64,000 nt of DNA. Origin: Algoriphagus winogradskyi (GTDB taxonomy: Bacteria; Bacteroidota; Bacteroidia; Cytophagales; Cyclobacteriaceae). Where the stretch lies: positions 682,001-746,000 of the forward strand of contig NZ_FXUA01000001.1 in the NCBI RefSeq assembly GCF_900182815.1, given 5' to 3'. Every line of letters begins with the position of its first letter. The first letter of the stretch is position 1. A model generated the notes under the pieces. It did no database searches, was not told the DNA's origin, and saw nothing but the letters and a program-made list of their open reading frames with translations. A program made the translations under genes and the position numbers. Below are positions 18,180 through 27,780 of the stretch, in pieces.

Positions 18180-18416
18180 ATGGATGTATCCGAACGAATT
18201 AAGAAAAATCTGATTTCCAGAATTAAAGAAACTCAGGACATCGATCTCTTAAAAGACATTGAATCTATTTTTGATTCTAAAAGTGATGAGGTGGTAGACT
18301 TAACTGAAGATCAATTGAGAGCTATTGAAACCGGACGTAATCAAATTAAAAATGGTCAATTCAAAGCTCATCAACAGGTAATATCTGAAATGAAAAAACG
18401 GCTAGAAAGCAAATAG
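18180..18416 (+). CDS. Type II antitoxin-like protein
   Basis: 78 residues, highly charged and without a signal peptide. The N-terminal part is MDVSERIKKNLISRI, and the C-terminal part (ENGQ-like region IKNGQFKAHQQVISEMKKRL) fits the short antitoxins that precede RelE/ParE toxins in Bacteroidota. The residue pattern TEDQLRAIETGRNQIKNG is typical. It overlaps or directly abuts the toxin frame that follows. Binding and neutralising that toxin, and repressing the pair's own promoter, are known roles of the family and are inferred here. Confidence 0.75.
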   Translation: MDVSERIKKNLISRIKETQDIDLLKDIESIFDSKSDEVVDLTEDQLRAIETGRNQIKNGQFKAHQQVISEMKKRLESK

Positions 18417-18697
18417 TTTGGTCTGACTTAGCTTCAACTGAACTAGCAAGCATTTTAGATTTTTATCCTGTTCGTAATGGTAGCAATAGATATAGTTTAA
18501 AACTTTTAGATGAGATTGAAAAAGTAGTAAGTACTTTGATCGATAATGAGCATCCGGGTAGATTAGCTACAAATAAGTTAACTAGGATTTTACCTTTCAA
18601 ATATTACTTGATTTTTTACGAAGTAAATCACCATCAAATAGAAATCGTTTCGATTTGGGATAATCGTCAAAACCCTGAGAGAAAAAAAGTTTACTGA
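18398..18697 (+). CDS. RelE/ParE-family toxin without a canonical start codon
   Basis: The frame encodes a compact RelE/ParE-like protein. It reads KQIVWSDLASTELASILDF, then YSLKLLDEIEKVV, RILPFKYYLIFYEV and a C-terminal IVSIWDNRQNPERKKVY. The frame is open only from 18389 and has no ATG, GTG or TTG before the conserved core. Possible starts are ATA at 18413, overlapping the antitoxin stop, or ACG at 18398. A slip at the A6 run (18393-18398) just after the antitoxin's internal ATG could instead give MKKTARKQIVW. Toxins of this family cleave mRNA or block gyrase. It may be silenced by a lost start codon. Confidence 0.7.
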   Translation, partial: TARKQIVWSDLASTELASILDFYPVRNGSNRYSLKLLDEIEKVVSTLIDNEHPGRLATNKLTRILPFKYYLIFYEVNHHQIEIVSIWDNRQNPERKKVY

Positions 18698-18848
18698 TTT
18701 TCTGTACTTAATTTTACAATTCAAGTAAAAAGGTTAAAAACCAATAAAATAAACTGAGATTATTTATACATATCCCATTTTTTCACAAACTTTCATTTCC
18801 CCATTTGAAACTGCTATTTTGCAGCCTGAATCAATTTCGGACTTTTTC

Positions 18849-18880
18849 CGTTCTTGCTTCTTGATACTTGAATCCTGATT
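18849..18880 (-). repeat. Short heptamer array before cysS
   Basis: Four or five heptamers of the CTTGnnn form lie just before the cysS ATG. Here the AAG strand is opposite to the flanking genes. This is the one clear exception to the rule that arrays follow stop codons. A CTATTTTGC box that may belong to the cysS promoter lies at about 18813-18821. Confidence 0.5.
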
Positions 18881-18886
18881 CTATAA

Positions 18887-20377
18887 ATGAAATCGCATAA
18901 TTTAAAGCTATACAACACTCTTTCCCGCAAGAAAGAGAACTTCGAAGCAATCAACCCTCCTTTTGTAGGATTATATGTCTGCGGACCAACTGTCTACGGA
19001 GACGCGCATTTGGGCCATGCACGCCCGGCAATCACTTTTGATACTGTTAATCGATACCTGACCCATCTGGACTATCGGGTTCGCTATGTTCGAAACATTA
19101 CTGACGTAGGCCACTTGCAGGGTGATGCCGATGAGGGGGAAGATAAAATCGCCAAGAAAGCCAAACTAGAGCAGTTGGAACCTATGGAGATTGCCCAGCA
19201 ATACACGGATTCCTACCACAGGGATATGGCTTTGCTGAATACTTGGAAACCTAATATCGAACCTAGAGCAACCGGACACATTCCAGAGCAAATTGCTTTG
19301 GTTGAAGCCATTTTAAAAGAAGGTTTTGCCTACGTAGTAAACGGATCGGTGTATTTCGATGTGATGAAATACAACGAAACAAATGACTACGGTAAGCTTT
19401 CTGGCCGTGACTTGGAAAACTTGCTGACTGGCAGCCGTACACTTGATGGACAGGAAGAAAAGCGGAATGCAGTAGACTTTTCCCTTTGGAAAAATGCGTC
19501 TCCTGAACACCTCATGAAATGGGAATCTCCTTGGGGAGTTGGATTTCCTGGCTGGCATTTGGAGTGTACTGCCATGAGTTCAAAATATCTAGGAAAAACC
19601 TTTGACATCCACGGCGGTGGCATGGACTTGATGTTCCCACATCATGAATGTGAGATTGCGCAAGGAAACGCATGCAATCATCAGGATCCTGTGAAATATT
19701 GGATGCATAACAATATGATCACCATCAACGGACAGAAGATGGGTAAATCCCTAGGGAATTTCATCACCTTACAGGAACTGTTCAATGGAGATCATAAGCT
19801 GCTGGATCAGGCTTACAGCCCGATGACGATCCGTTATTTTATCCTAACTGCCCATTACCGCTCCACGTTGGATTTCTCTAACGATGCACTTCAAGCTGCG
19901 CAAAAGGGCTATAAAAAACTCATCAATGGTCTGAGAATTTCTAAGCTATTGAAATATGAGGCAGGTGAGGCTGAAAAGGATGAAGAGCAAATCGCTCAAG
20001 TAGAACAAATCATCACCAATGCCTACCGGGCGATGGATGATGATTTCAACACAGCACAAGCAATTGGACACTTGTTCAATTTGCTGAAGAAAATCAACTC
20101 CATGTATACAGGACAGTTAAAGTCCGCTGTCTTTGGTGAGGAGATATTCAAAAAATTGATTGATACATTTAACACATTCGTTTCGGATATTTTGGGTTTG
20201 ATTGAGGAGAAATCAGACCACCAAAATGAAATGTTAAACTTGCTTTTACAATTGTATACAGAAGCAAAAACTGCCCGAGATTATACCAAGGTAGATGAAA
20301 TCAGGGCTGGTTTGAAAGAGATAGGTTTTGTGGTAAAAGACATGAAAGATAAAATTGACTGGGCGTATGAAGAATAA
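18887..20377 (+). CDS. cysS: Cysteinyl-tRNA synthetase
   Basis: 496 residues, a normal length. The zinc-binding Cys32 lies in [19 protein letters not shown], with the HIGH-equivalent HLGH at 41-44. Further zinc ligands are in [11 protein letters not shown] and HHECEIAQ. The KMSKS loop reads KMGKS in [11 protein letters not shown], a Ser-to-Gly change seen in some bacterial CysRS. The C-terminal DALR-type helical domain has [14 protein letters not shown]. It charges tRNA-Cys with cysteine in the cytosol. Its stop overlaps the start of the M28 gene by 11 bp, which indicates co-transcription. Confidence 0.97.
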   Translation: MKSHNLKLYNTLSRKKENFEAINPPFVGLYVCGPTVYGDAHLGHARPAITFDTVNRYLTHLDYRVRYVRNITDVGHLQGDADEGEDKIAKKAKLEQLEPMEIAQQYTDSYHRDMALLNTWKPNIEPRATGHIPEQIALVEAILKEGFAYVVNGSVYFDVMKYNETNDYGKLSGRDLENLLTGSRTLDGQEEKRNAVDFSLWKNASPEHLMKWESPWGVGFPGWHLECTAMSSKYLGKTFDIHGGGMDLMFPHHECEIAQGNACNHQDPVKYWMHNNMITINGQKMGKSLGNFITLQELFNGDHKLLDQAYSPMTIRYFILTAHYRSTLDFSNDALQAAQKGYKKLINGLRISKLLKYEAGEAEKDEEQIAQVEQIITNAYRAMDDDFNTAQAIGHLFNLLKKINSMYTGQLKSAVFGEEIFKKLIDTFNTFVSDILGLIEEKSDHQNEMLNLLLQLYTEAKTARDYTKVDEIRAGLKEIGFVVKDMKDKIDWAYEE

Positions 20378-21347
20378 ATCTTGGCTGCTAGGCCTACTCT
20401 TACTTGCCTGGGCATGTTCTAGTCCTGAAAAGAAAGCTGAAACAGTAGCGGAAGTTCCAGTAAAGCCCTACCCTACTTTCTCTGCTGATTCGGCATATGC
20501 TTATGTGCAAAAGCAAGTAGATTTTGGACCAAGAGTTCCTGAAACTGAAGCTCATGAATCTACTAAAAACTGGCTTCTGGATAAGTTTGAAGGTTTTGGC
20601 TTTACCGTAGAAACACAGGATTTCGAAGCAATGACTTACGATGGACTTACCTGGAACTTGAGTAATATCATAGCTTCATATAATCCTCAAGCAAGCAAAA
20701 GGATTCTTTTGGCAGCACATTGGGACACCCGAAGAATTGCTGACAAAGATACTGAGCGAATCGATGAACCTATTGACGGAGCAAATGATGGCGGTAGTGG
20801 TGTAGCGATTTTAATGGAAATCGCTCGGGTGATAGGTACTCAGGAATTAAAGCCAGAAGTTGGAATAGACATTATATTATTCGACGGAGAGGATGACGGT
20901 GAGCCTGAAGGAACAGAAATGAGAAACAACGAGCAGGATTTCTGGTGGTGCTTGGGCTCTCAGCACTGGTCCAAAAACAAGCATAAGCCGAATTACTCTG
21001 CTTATTACGGGATCTTGGTGGACATGGTAGGTGCGAAAGGATCCCGGTTCTACCGAGAAGGTTATTCCCGTCAATACGCCTCAGGAATTGTTAAAAAAGT
21101 CTGGGACAATGCCCATCAGATTGGGCAGGGAGACTTTTTTATCTATAAAGATTCTCCAGAAATCACCGATGACCATGTATTTGTGAATGCATTTGCAAAA
21201 ATACCCATGATAGACATCATAGAATTCTCACCTGATTTTGGATTTGCTCAGTATCATCACAAGCACTCGGATAATATGGAGATCATTGATCGTCGTACCT
21301 TACAGGCAGTGGGAGAAACTGTTCTTTTTACTGTTTACCAAGAGTAA
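20367..21347 (+). CDS. M28-family lipoprotein, glutaminyl-peptide cyclotransferase-like
   Basis: 326 residues from the ATG at 20367, which overlaps the cysS end. A TTG at 20355 lies further upstream but would spoil the signal peptide. The lipobox LLLAWAC places the lipid Cys at about 17. Zinc-site motifs in order are [38 protein letters not shown] and [14 protein letters not shown], the pattern of M28 enzymes and glutaminyl cyclases. Members either remove N-terminal residues or close N-terminal glutamine to pyroglutamate. The sequence leans toward the cyclotransferase side but does not settle it. It should act in the periplasm. Confidence 0.87.
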   Translation: MKNKSWLLGLLLLAWACSSPEKKAETVAEVPVKPYPTFSADSAYAYVQKQVDFGPRVPETEAHESTKNWLLDKFEGFGFTVETQDFEAMTYDGLTWNLSNIIASYNPQASKRILLAAHWDTRRIADKDTERIDEPIDGANDGGSGVAILMEIARVIGTQELKPEVGIDIILFDGEDDGEPEGTEMRNNEQDFWWCLGSQHWSKNKHKPNYSAYYGILVDMVGAKGSRFYREGYSRQYASGIVKKVWDNAHQIGQGDFFIYKDSPEITDDHVFVNAFAKIPMIDIIEFSPDFGFAQYHHKHSDNMEIIDRRTLQAVGETVLFTVYQE

Positions 21348-21483
21348 AAACCTTATCTTTCCATCTTAGAATCGTCCAATTTAGATGCTACCAAGTGGAT
21401 TCCTTAATCATTTTGACTAATGAAATCGAGAACTTCCGAGGTGCGAGATTCCATATGACCACTGAAAATACAATAGTAAGCAT

Positions 21484-22506
21484 ATGAAAAAAGGTCACCA
21501 GGTTACGATGAAAGAAATCGCCAAGAAATTAGGTGTTTCTGTATCGACTATTTCCCGAGCGCTAAAAGATTCTCCTGAGCTACACCCAGACACTAAAAAG
21601 CGTATAGTGGAAATGGCCAAGGAGATGAATTACCAGCCAAATCTCCTAGCTCAAAGTCTTAGGATAAGTAGAACCAATACCCTTGGTGTAATTGTGCCTG
21701 AAATCACCTCGCACTTCTTCGCTTCCTGTATCTCAGGCATTCAGGATCATGCCAATAAGCGTGGGTATAATGTGATGATTTGCCAATCGAATGAGACTTT
21801 GGAACTAGAAAAGGCAAATATCAGAACTTTAGTTTCCTCTCAAGTGGATGGCTTGCTGATCTCGCTGAGTAGAGAAACTAATAAATACGATCATTTATTT
21901 GACCTATATAATAGAGAAATCCCCTTTTTACTATTTGACAGAGTAAATGAAGATATTCCCGTATCGAGGGTGACTTTTAATGATGAGGGAGGAGCCTATC
22001 ATGTGACCAAGCACCTCTTGGAAACTGGCTGCAAACGCGTAATGTATGTATCCGGTCCTGAAGACTTGTATATAAGTAAAAAAAGGAAAGAAGGGTATTT
22101 ACATGCCCTTACAGAGTTTGGGATAGATGCTGATCCTGAATTAGTGAAGATTTCTGATCTGACTTCAGAAGGCAACGTAAAAATTGCCCATGAAATCGCA
22201 AAAATGACAAATCGTCCTGACGGTGTATTCTGTATGATAGACCCGGTCGCTTTGGATTTTATGTCTGTTTGGAAACCCATGGGAATCAAGATCCCTGACG
22301 ACATGGCTCTAGCTGGATTTACCAATAATCCGGCCTCAGCAGTGATAGAGCCTCCATTGACCACCGTGGCTCAGCCCGGCTATGAAATGGGAAAATTGGC
22401 AGTCAGTCATTTGCTCGATCAATTAGAAGGCCAAGCTTCAGATGATCCGATTTCCATTGTTTTAGAAACTACCTTGCTACCCCGTCAATCGACAAAAGCA
22501 CTTTAA
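21484..22506 (+). CDS. LacI-family transcriptional regulator
   Basis: 340 residues. The N-terminal helix-turn-helix (VTMKEIAKKLGVSVSTISRALK, about 7-28) and hinge (NYQPNLLAQSLR) are classic LacI. The remainder is a periplasmic-binding-protein-like effector domain starting TNTLGVIVPEI. It has FDRV in the middle and VAQPGYEMGKLA near the end. It binds operator DNA as a dimer and should respond to a sugar. The next gene, galK, starts 4 bp after its stop, so it likely controls galactose use. No operator could be assigned with confidence. Confidence 0.92.
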   Translation: MKKGHQVTMKEIAKKLGVSVSTISRALKDSPELHPDTKKRIVEMAKEMNYQPNLLAQSLRISRTNTLGVIVPEITSHFFASCISGIQDHANKRGYNVMICQSNETLELEKANIRTLVSSQVDGLLISLSRETNKYDHLFDLYNREIPFLLFDRVNEDIPVSRVTFNDEGGAYHVTKHLLETGCKRVMYVSGPEDLYISKKRKEGYLHALTEFGIDADPELVKISDLTSEGNVKIAHEIAKMTNRPDGVFCMIDPVALDFMSVWKPMGIKIPDDMALAGFTNNPASAVIEPPLTTVAQPGYEMGKLAVSHLLDQLEGQASDDPISIVLETTLLPRQSTKAL

Positions 22507-22510
22507 CTTA

Positions 22511-23653
22511 ATGAAAGATAAAATTGCCCTATCCTTTGAGAATATCTTTGGAAATAAACCCATTATGGCGTTTGCCCCTGGAAGAATCAATTTAATCGGA
22601 GAACACACAGACTATCAGGAAGGTCTGGTTTTTCCAGCTGCTGTGGAACAAGGAATATGGGTAGCACTTCAAGAAAACAACCTTCCTACTTGCAGAATTT
22701 TTTCGGAAGACTATAATGAAGAGTTTGTCTTCGACATCCATTCATTCTCCCCAAAAAAAGGACACTGGGCCAACTACACCATGGGAATGGTCTCCCAATT
22801 TCAACAAGCCGGTTATAGATTAGAAGGGTTTGACTTAGTTTTTGGAGGCAATATTCCCGCTTCAGGACTTTCTTCCTCGGCTGCACTTTCAGTCGCAATT
22901 GGTACAGGGTTGACAGAATTATTTAAGTTACAAGTCTCCAAAAAGTCCATCGTACTATACGCTCAAAAGTCGGAGCATCTCTTTGCAGGAGTGAAATGTG
23001 GCATCATGGATCCATACGCCTCTGCCTTTGGGAAAGAAGATCATGCGTTAATCTTGGATTGCCGTACCAATAAGCACGAAGAAGTTGCTGTGAATTTCGG
23101 CTCCCATTCCCTAATATTGGTCAATTCTAAAGTCAAACACAACCTGGCTGATTCGGCCTACAATAAACGTAGAGAGTCTTGTGAAGAAAGTGTAAGTATA
23201 CTTCAATCTTATTTTCCAGCGGCCACAACCCTCCGAGACATTCCAATAGGGGAAATTGAGAAAGTCAAGCAGACCTTACCGGCAACTCTTTTTCCAAAAG
23301 CAAAACATGTGATCACCGAAATAGAGCGAGTCAACCTTGCTTCAAAAGCTCTTCATAAAGGTAATTTAACTGTCTTTGGAAACTTATTGAAAGAGTCGCA
23401 CAGGAGCCTGAGCAAAGACTTTGAAGTCAGTTGTTTGGAATTGGATTTTTTAGCCGATAAATCCTGGAGTTTACCTGGTGTATTAGGTTCCCGCATGATG
23501 GGCGGTGGATTTGGAGGTTGCACTATCAACCTGATTTCCAATTCACATAGGGAGAATTTCCAAAATGAAATACAGGCTTCTTACATAGAAAAATTTGGAA
23601 TAGAAGCAGATTTCATACCTGTTAGTCTTTCTGAAGGAGCTAGAATACTGTAG
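22511..23653 (+). CDS. galK: Galactokinase
   Basis: 380 residues of the GHMP kinase family. The galactokinase signature GRINLIGEHTDY is at 24-35. The ATP-binding glycine loop GGNIPASGLSSSAAL is at 112-126, and the probable catalytic Asp167 lies in CGIMDPYASAF. Motif 3 appears as GSRMMGGGFGGCTI near residues 331-344. It phosphorylates alpha-D-galactose to galactose-1-phosphate, the first committed step of the Leloir pathway. It is co-transcribed with the LacI regulator. No galT, galE or galactose mutarotase gene is in the window, so the remaining steps are encoded elsewhere. Confidence 0.95.
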   Translation: MKDKIALSFENIFGNKPIMAFAPGRINLIGEHTDYQEGLVFPAAVEQGIWVALQENNLPTCRIFSEDYNEEFVFDIHSFSPKKGHWANYTMGMVSQFQQAGYRLEGFDLVFGGNIPASGLSSSAALSVAIGTGLTELFKLQVSKKSIVLYAQKSEHLFAGVKCGIMDPYASAFGKEDHALILDCRTNKHEEVAVNFGSHSLILVNSKVKHNLADSAYNKRRESCEESVSILQSYFPAATTLRDIPIGEIEKVKQTLPATLFPKAKHVITEIERVNLASKALHKGNLTVFGNLLKESHRSLSKDFEVSCLELDFLADKSWSLPGVLGSRMMGGGFGGCTINLISNSHRENFQNEIQASYIEKFGIEADFIPVSLSEGARIL

Positions 23654-23783
23654 AAATTTACCGCTTAAAAGCGCAATCCCATCTAGACAATAAATAGCGT
23701 ATTTTTTTCCAAAAAAATCACCAATTTGTAGTCTTAACTCTCAAATGAGAATATTTGCCTATTATCCTAATAACATTAAACCT

Positions 23784-26700
23784 ATGAATTTCCCAAAAAA
23801 CCTAAGAAGCTTACTGCTGCTTGGAATGATAGCGAGCGTAGGTTTCTGGAGCTGTAATTCTCGCTCTGGAAAACCAAAAGTGCTCGTCTTTAGCAAAACC
23901 GCAGGTTACTATCACGCCTCTATTCCCCAAGGAGTAGCAGCTATTCAAAAGCTTGGCGCGGAGAATGATTTTGAGGTGGATACGACCACTCAGTCAGAAA
24001 TGTTCACCGAAGAAAATTTAGCTCAATATTCAGCTGTCATCTTTTTAAGCACAACAGGAGATGTATTGAACAACTACCAAGAGGCCGATTTCGAAAGGTA
24101 TATTCAAGCAGGTGGTGGATTCGTTGGTATCCATGCTGCCGCAGACACCGAGTATGGTTGGGGCTGGTACGGGAGATTAGTAGGGGGGTATTTCGCTGAC
24201 CATCCTGGCATCAATGATCCCCATCCTAACATTCAACCTGGCGAAATAACGTTGGAGGACAATAGTCATTCTTCTACTTCCTTTCTCCCTAGCCCTTGGT
24301 CAAGAACTGACGAATGGTACAGCTATAAAAACCTGAATCCTGAGGTCAATGTGCTTTTGAGTCTGGATGAAGATTCTTATAAAGGTGGTATGGATATGGG
24401 TGAGCACCCTATCGCTTGGTATCATGATTATGATGGAGGAAGAGCTTTCTATACTGGAGGCGGACACACGGATGAGTCATACTCAGAAGAGCTTTACCTG
24501 AAGCATGTGCTGGCAGGCATACAGTATGCCATCGGAAAAAATGCAGAATTGGATTACTCAAAAGCTAAGAGCAAAAGAGTCCCAGAGGAAAATAGATTTT
24601 CTAAAACATCTCTGGTAGGACCAGAATTTACTGAGCCTACAGAAATGACCATTCTTCCAAATTTGGATATCCTTGTCGCTCAAAGAAGAGGAGAAATCTT
24701 ATTTTTTAACAACGAAACTGAAGAGCTTTCAGAAGTGGCTAAGCTTGACGTTTACTGGAAAACTGATGTAAAAGGAGTTAACGCAGAAGAAGGCTTAATG
24801 GGAATTCAAAAAGACCCTAATTATGCTGATAATGGATATGTGTTTGTTTACTACTCACCGGTTGGAGACGAAGAAATCAATAGACTTTCCAGGTTTACTT
24901 TCAAAAATAACACCTGGGATATGAGCTCTGAGGTGGTGATCATGGATATTCACTCGGATCGGGATATCTGTTGTCACACTGGAGGTTCCATAGCTTTTGA
25001 TAAAGAAGGGAACTTATACCTCTCTTTAGGAGACAATTCCACACCATTCAATCAGCCTGATTCTGAGTTCAGAAACAATGGTTTTGCACCTTTAGATCAG
25101 AGACCTGGATTTGAGCAATATGACGCGAGTAGATCTTCCGGCGATGCCAATGACCTTAGAGGTAAAATCCTACGGATTAAAGTAAATGAAGATGGATCTT
25201 ACGACATTCCCGAAGGAAACCTTTACCCTGTTGGAACTGAAGGCACTAGACCTGAGATATATGTACAAGGAAACAGAAATCCTTATAGAATTTCCATAGA
25301 TCAGAAAAACGGCTTTTTATACTGGGGGGAAGTTGGCCCAGATGCAAATGAAGACATGTTCGAAACCCGGGGACCACGAGGTTATGATGAGGTAAACCAA
25401 GCAAGAGAGGCAGGTAATTTTGGCTGGCCTTTCTTTGTAGGGAATAATTATCCTTACCGGGAATATGACTATGTCACAGGGGAATCAGGAGCCGCATTTG
25501 ATCCTAAGGCACCTACCAACACCTCAATTAATAATACCGGAAAAAAGGATTTACCATCGCTGGCGCCTGCCTTTATTTGGTATCCATACGGGGAATCTAA
25601 AGAATTTCCACAGTTAGGGACTGGAGGAAGAAATGCAATGGCCGGCCCAGTTTACTACAGTGACATGTACACAGCGGATACTAAACTGCCAGACTATTTT
25701 GATTCCAAGGTGTTTATCTATGATTGGATCAGAGGATGGATAAAAGTAGTAACCCTAAAAGAAAATGGGGATTATGATAAGATGGAAGCATTCATGCCTA
25801 GCACAAAATTCAATTCTATCATCGATATGGAAATGGGGTCTGACGGTAGAATCTATATCTTGGAATATGGCAATGGTTGGTTTTCAAAAAACCCAGATTC
25901 AGGTCTTTCAAGAATTGACTTCAATGGCGGAAATAGAGCTCCTATTGTAACTCAAATCTCCGCTGACAAAACTTCAGGAACGAACCCTTTGACTGTCACT
26001 TTCACCACCAAAGCTTCCGATCCTGAAAATGATCCTTTGACTTATATCTGGGATTTAGGCAATGGACAAACTGTAACAACAGATGTACCTACACTTAAGC
26101 ATACATTTGATGCTATCGGAGAATACGAAGTGACAGTTACTGCCAAAGACCCTAGTGGATTGACAGGAACTAGCGGATTGGAAAGCATTTATTCTGGAAA
26201 TGTTGCTCCTGAGGTCTCTATCAGCATTGATGGAAATCAATCCTTCTATTTCCCTGGAAAAAAAGTGGCTTACAGCGTGAGTGTGAAAGATGCCGATAAT
26301 CCTACAGCATCGTCTGATATGAGTACGCTTTACGTATCCGCGGACTACATAGAAGGATTGGATCAGGCAGAATCAGATATGGGTCATAAAGTAATGACTG
26401 AAGCTATGATGGGTAAATCACTCTTCACTACTTTGACCTGTAAGACTTGTCACAAAGAAGCAGAGGCTTCTGTGGGACCAGCCTACATCGATGTGGCTGA
26501 AAAGTACACCCAAAAAGATGCTGATTACTTGAAAAATAAAATCAAAAACGGTGGCGGTGGTGTCTGGGGAGAAGTAGCTATGCCTGCAAATCCAGACATG
26601 AAAGAATCTGATCTTAATGCCTTGGTAGCTTATATTCTCTCCCTAGATCAAGTGACTACGCCTTCACTTCCAGCTTCTGGAACTGTAGATGCCACTGCCG

Positions 26701-27224
26701 GCAAGGAAGCAACGCCAACAGGAGTATTGATGCTGAATGCATCTTATACTGACCAGGGAGGAGACAACATAAAACCCCTTTCAGGTTCTCAAACAGTATT
26801 TCTGAAAAGCAATACGATAGATCTTGGCAAAGCTGAAGAACTAATGGGTGGATATGCAGTCAATAGTTACGAAGGAGCAAACTTCCTAACAGTTCCTAAA
26901 GAAGATGGATCAGCTCTTATCACAACAGTAGATTTGACTGATGTTGCTTCAATAACTCTGAACACATTTACAATGGGCGCGCTAACGGGTACGTATGATT
27001 TTGAGTTAAGACTAGACAGTCCTTCCGGAGATCTAGTAGGCAAAGGAACCTTCAGTCCAAAAGGATCCACCACAGGAGGAGCACCAATTCAAGGTTCGCT
27101 GACTATTCCTTTCACTGGAAATGCTGATGGGAAAATGCACAAGGTATATTTGATTTCAACACCAAAAAATCCTGGCGAAGAAGGAAGGTTTGTAATTCGA
27201 TCTTTCACTTTCAACGCTAAATAA
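23784..27224 (+). CDS. ThuA / PQQ-type sugar dehydrogenase / PKD / cytochrome c / CBM fusion lipoprotein
   Basis: 1146 residues from the ATG at 23784, which begins a lipoprotein signal (MNFPKNLRSLLLLGMIASVG, Cys in WSCNS). An in-frame ATG at 23745 would add 13 poorly fitting residues. Parts in order: ThuA domain (about 30-255, with VLVFSKTAGYYHASI and GGGFVGIHAAADTEY); soluble glucose dehydrogenase-type beta-propeller (about 275-690, with GLMGIQKDP and GKILRIKVNEDGSYDIPEGN); a PKD domain (about 715-800); a haem c domain (CKTCH at 886-890, Met ligand probably in EVAMP); and a C-terminal carbohydrate-binding-like domain. It probably oxidises a sugar outside the inner membrane and passes electrons to its own haem. 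It is single-gene, with a strong terminator behind. Confidence 0.9.
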   Translation: MNFPKNLRSLLLLGMIASVGFWSCNSRSGKPKVLVFSKTAGYYHASIPQGVAAIQKLGAENDFEVDTTTQSEMFTEENLAQYSAVIFLSTTGDVLNNYQEADFERYIQAGGGFVGIHAAADTEYGWGWYGRLVGGYFADHPGINDPHPNIQPGEITLEDNSHSSTSFLPSPWSRTDEWYSYKNLNPEVNVLLSLDEDSYKGGMDMGEHPIAWYHDYDGGRAFYTGGGHTDESYSEELYLKHVLAGIQYAIGKNAELDYSKAKSKRVPEENRFSKTSLVGPEFTEPTEMTILPNLDILVAQRRGEILFFNNETEELSEVAKLDVYWKTDVKGVNAEEGLMGIQKDPNYADNGYVFVYYSPVGDEEINRLSRFTFKNNTWDMSSEVVIMDIHSDRDICCHTGGSIAFDKEGNLYLSLGDNSTPFNQPDSEFRNNGFAPLDQRPGFEQYDASRSSGDANDLRGKILRIKVNEDGSYDIPEGNLYPVGTEGTRPEIYVQGNRNPYRISIDQKNGFLYWGEVGPDANEDMFETRGPRGYDEVNQAREAGNFGWPFFVGNNYPYREYDYVTGESGAAFDPKAPTNTSINNTGKKDLPSLAPAFIWYPYGESKEFPQLGTGGRNAMAGPVYYSDMYTADTKLPDYFDSKVFIYDWIRGWIKVVTLKENGDYDKMEAFMPSTKFNSIIDMEMGSDGRIYILEYGNGWFSKNPDSGLSRIDFNGGNRAPIVTQISADKTSGTNPLTVTFTTKASDPENDPLTYIWDLGNGQTVTTDVPTLKHTFDAIGEYEVTVTAKDPSGLTGTSGLESIYSGNVAPEVSISIDGNQSFYFPGKKVAYSVSVKDADNPTASSDMSTLYVSADYIEGLDQAESDMGHKVMTEAMMGKSLFTTLTCKTCHKEAEASVGPAYIDVAEKYTQKDADYLKNKIKNGGGGVWGEVAMPANPDMKESDLNALVAYILSLDQVTTPSLPASGTVDATAGKEATPTGVLMLNASYTDQGGDNIKPLSGSQTVFLKSNTIDLGKAEELMGGYAVNSYEGANFLTVPKEDGSALITTVDLTDVASITLNTFTMGALTGTYDFELRLDSPSGDLVGKGTFSPKGSTTGGAPIQGSLTIPFTGNADGKMHKVYLISTPKNPGEEGRFVIRSFTFNAK

Positions 27225-27242
27225 AGTAACCATGAATAAAGC

Positions 27243-27279
27243 AAAAGACCCATGCAGAGATTACTGCATGGGTCTTTTT
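27243..27279. terminator. Strong bidirectional terminator
   Basis: A perfect 15-bp stem (27243-27257 with 27264-27278) with loop AGATTA ends in a T run on both strands. It lies between the plus-strand fusion gene and the minus-strand small lipoprotein and can serve both. Confidence 0.9.
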
Positions 27280-27353
27280 GTTTTCATTCACCTGGCGCCA
27301 AGAGCGTAGACAAGCTACCTTAGGAAGAATGAAATTTTCATAAAAAACGGGAT

Positions 27354-27710
27354 TTAGTCAAATTGACATCTAGAATCTTCTGGCTGCCAGACTATTTTTG
27401 AATCCCCCAAATCTGCAAATGTATATTCTCCTTCGATTTGATTACCTCCACAATCCAATAGCAGCAAAGCCCAATTAGCCAAAGGATGGCAAGTTCCTGA
27501 GTAGAAAACAGTCTCTCCCTCAAAAGTAGCCTGAGCAAGGTAACTGTATTCAGAACTTGAACCAGATTCCGCTGCCTGTTTGATTGCATTGAGCCAAGCC
27601 AAATCTTCTACTGGATTAATAACGCCACAAACCATGACAGGATCTTTGTCTTCACTGCAAGCAAAAGAAAAGAGCAAACAGCAGTAAATTGGGTAAATTA
27701 ACTTTTTCAT
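27354..27710 (-). CDS. Small conserved lipoprotein
   Basis: 118 residues from the ATG at 27710. A longer frame to 27764 starts in non-conserved sequence. The lipobox LLFSFACSED gives a lipid Cys near 16. The mature protein starts with CGVINPVEDLAWLNAIKQ, an opening I recognise from small Bacteroidota lipoproteins of unknown function. It has paired cysteines in GTCHPLANWA, LLDCGG and the final SRCQFD. No enzymatic motif is visible. It lies downstream of the NIPSNAP gene on the same strand with about 70 bp between. Confidence 0.7.
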   Translation of the reverse strand: MKKLIYPIYCCLLFSFACSEDKDPVMVCGVINPVEDLAWLNAIKQAAESGSSSEYSYLAQATFEGETVFYSGTCHPLANWALLLLDCGGNQIEGEYTFADLGDSKIVWQPEDSRCQFD

Positions 27711-27780
27711 TGAAGTAGATTTAGTGAAAAAAGAAGTTAAACCCAAAACGAAGCCATCAGCCAATACGCTACTTTTTCGC

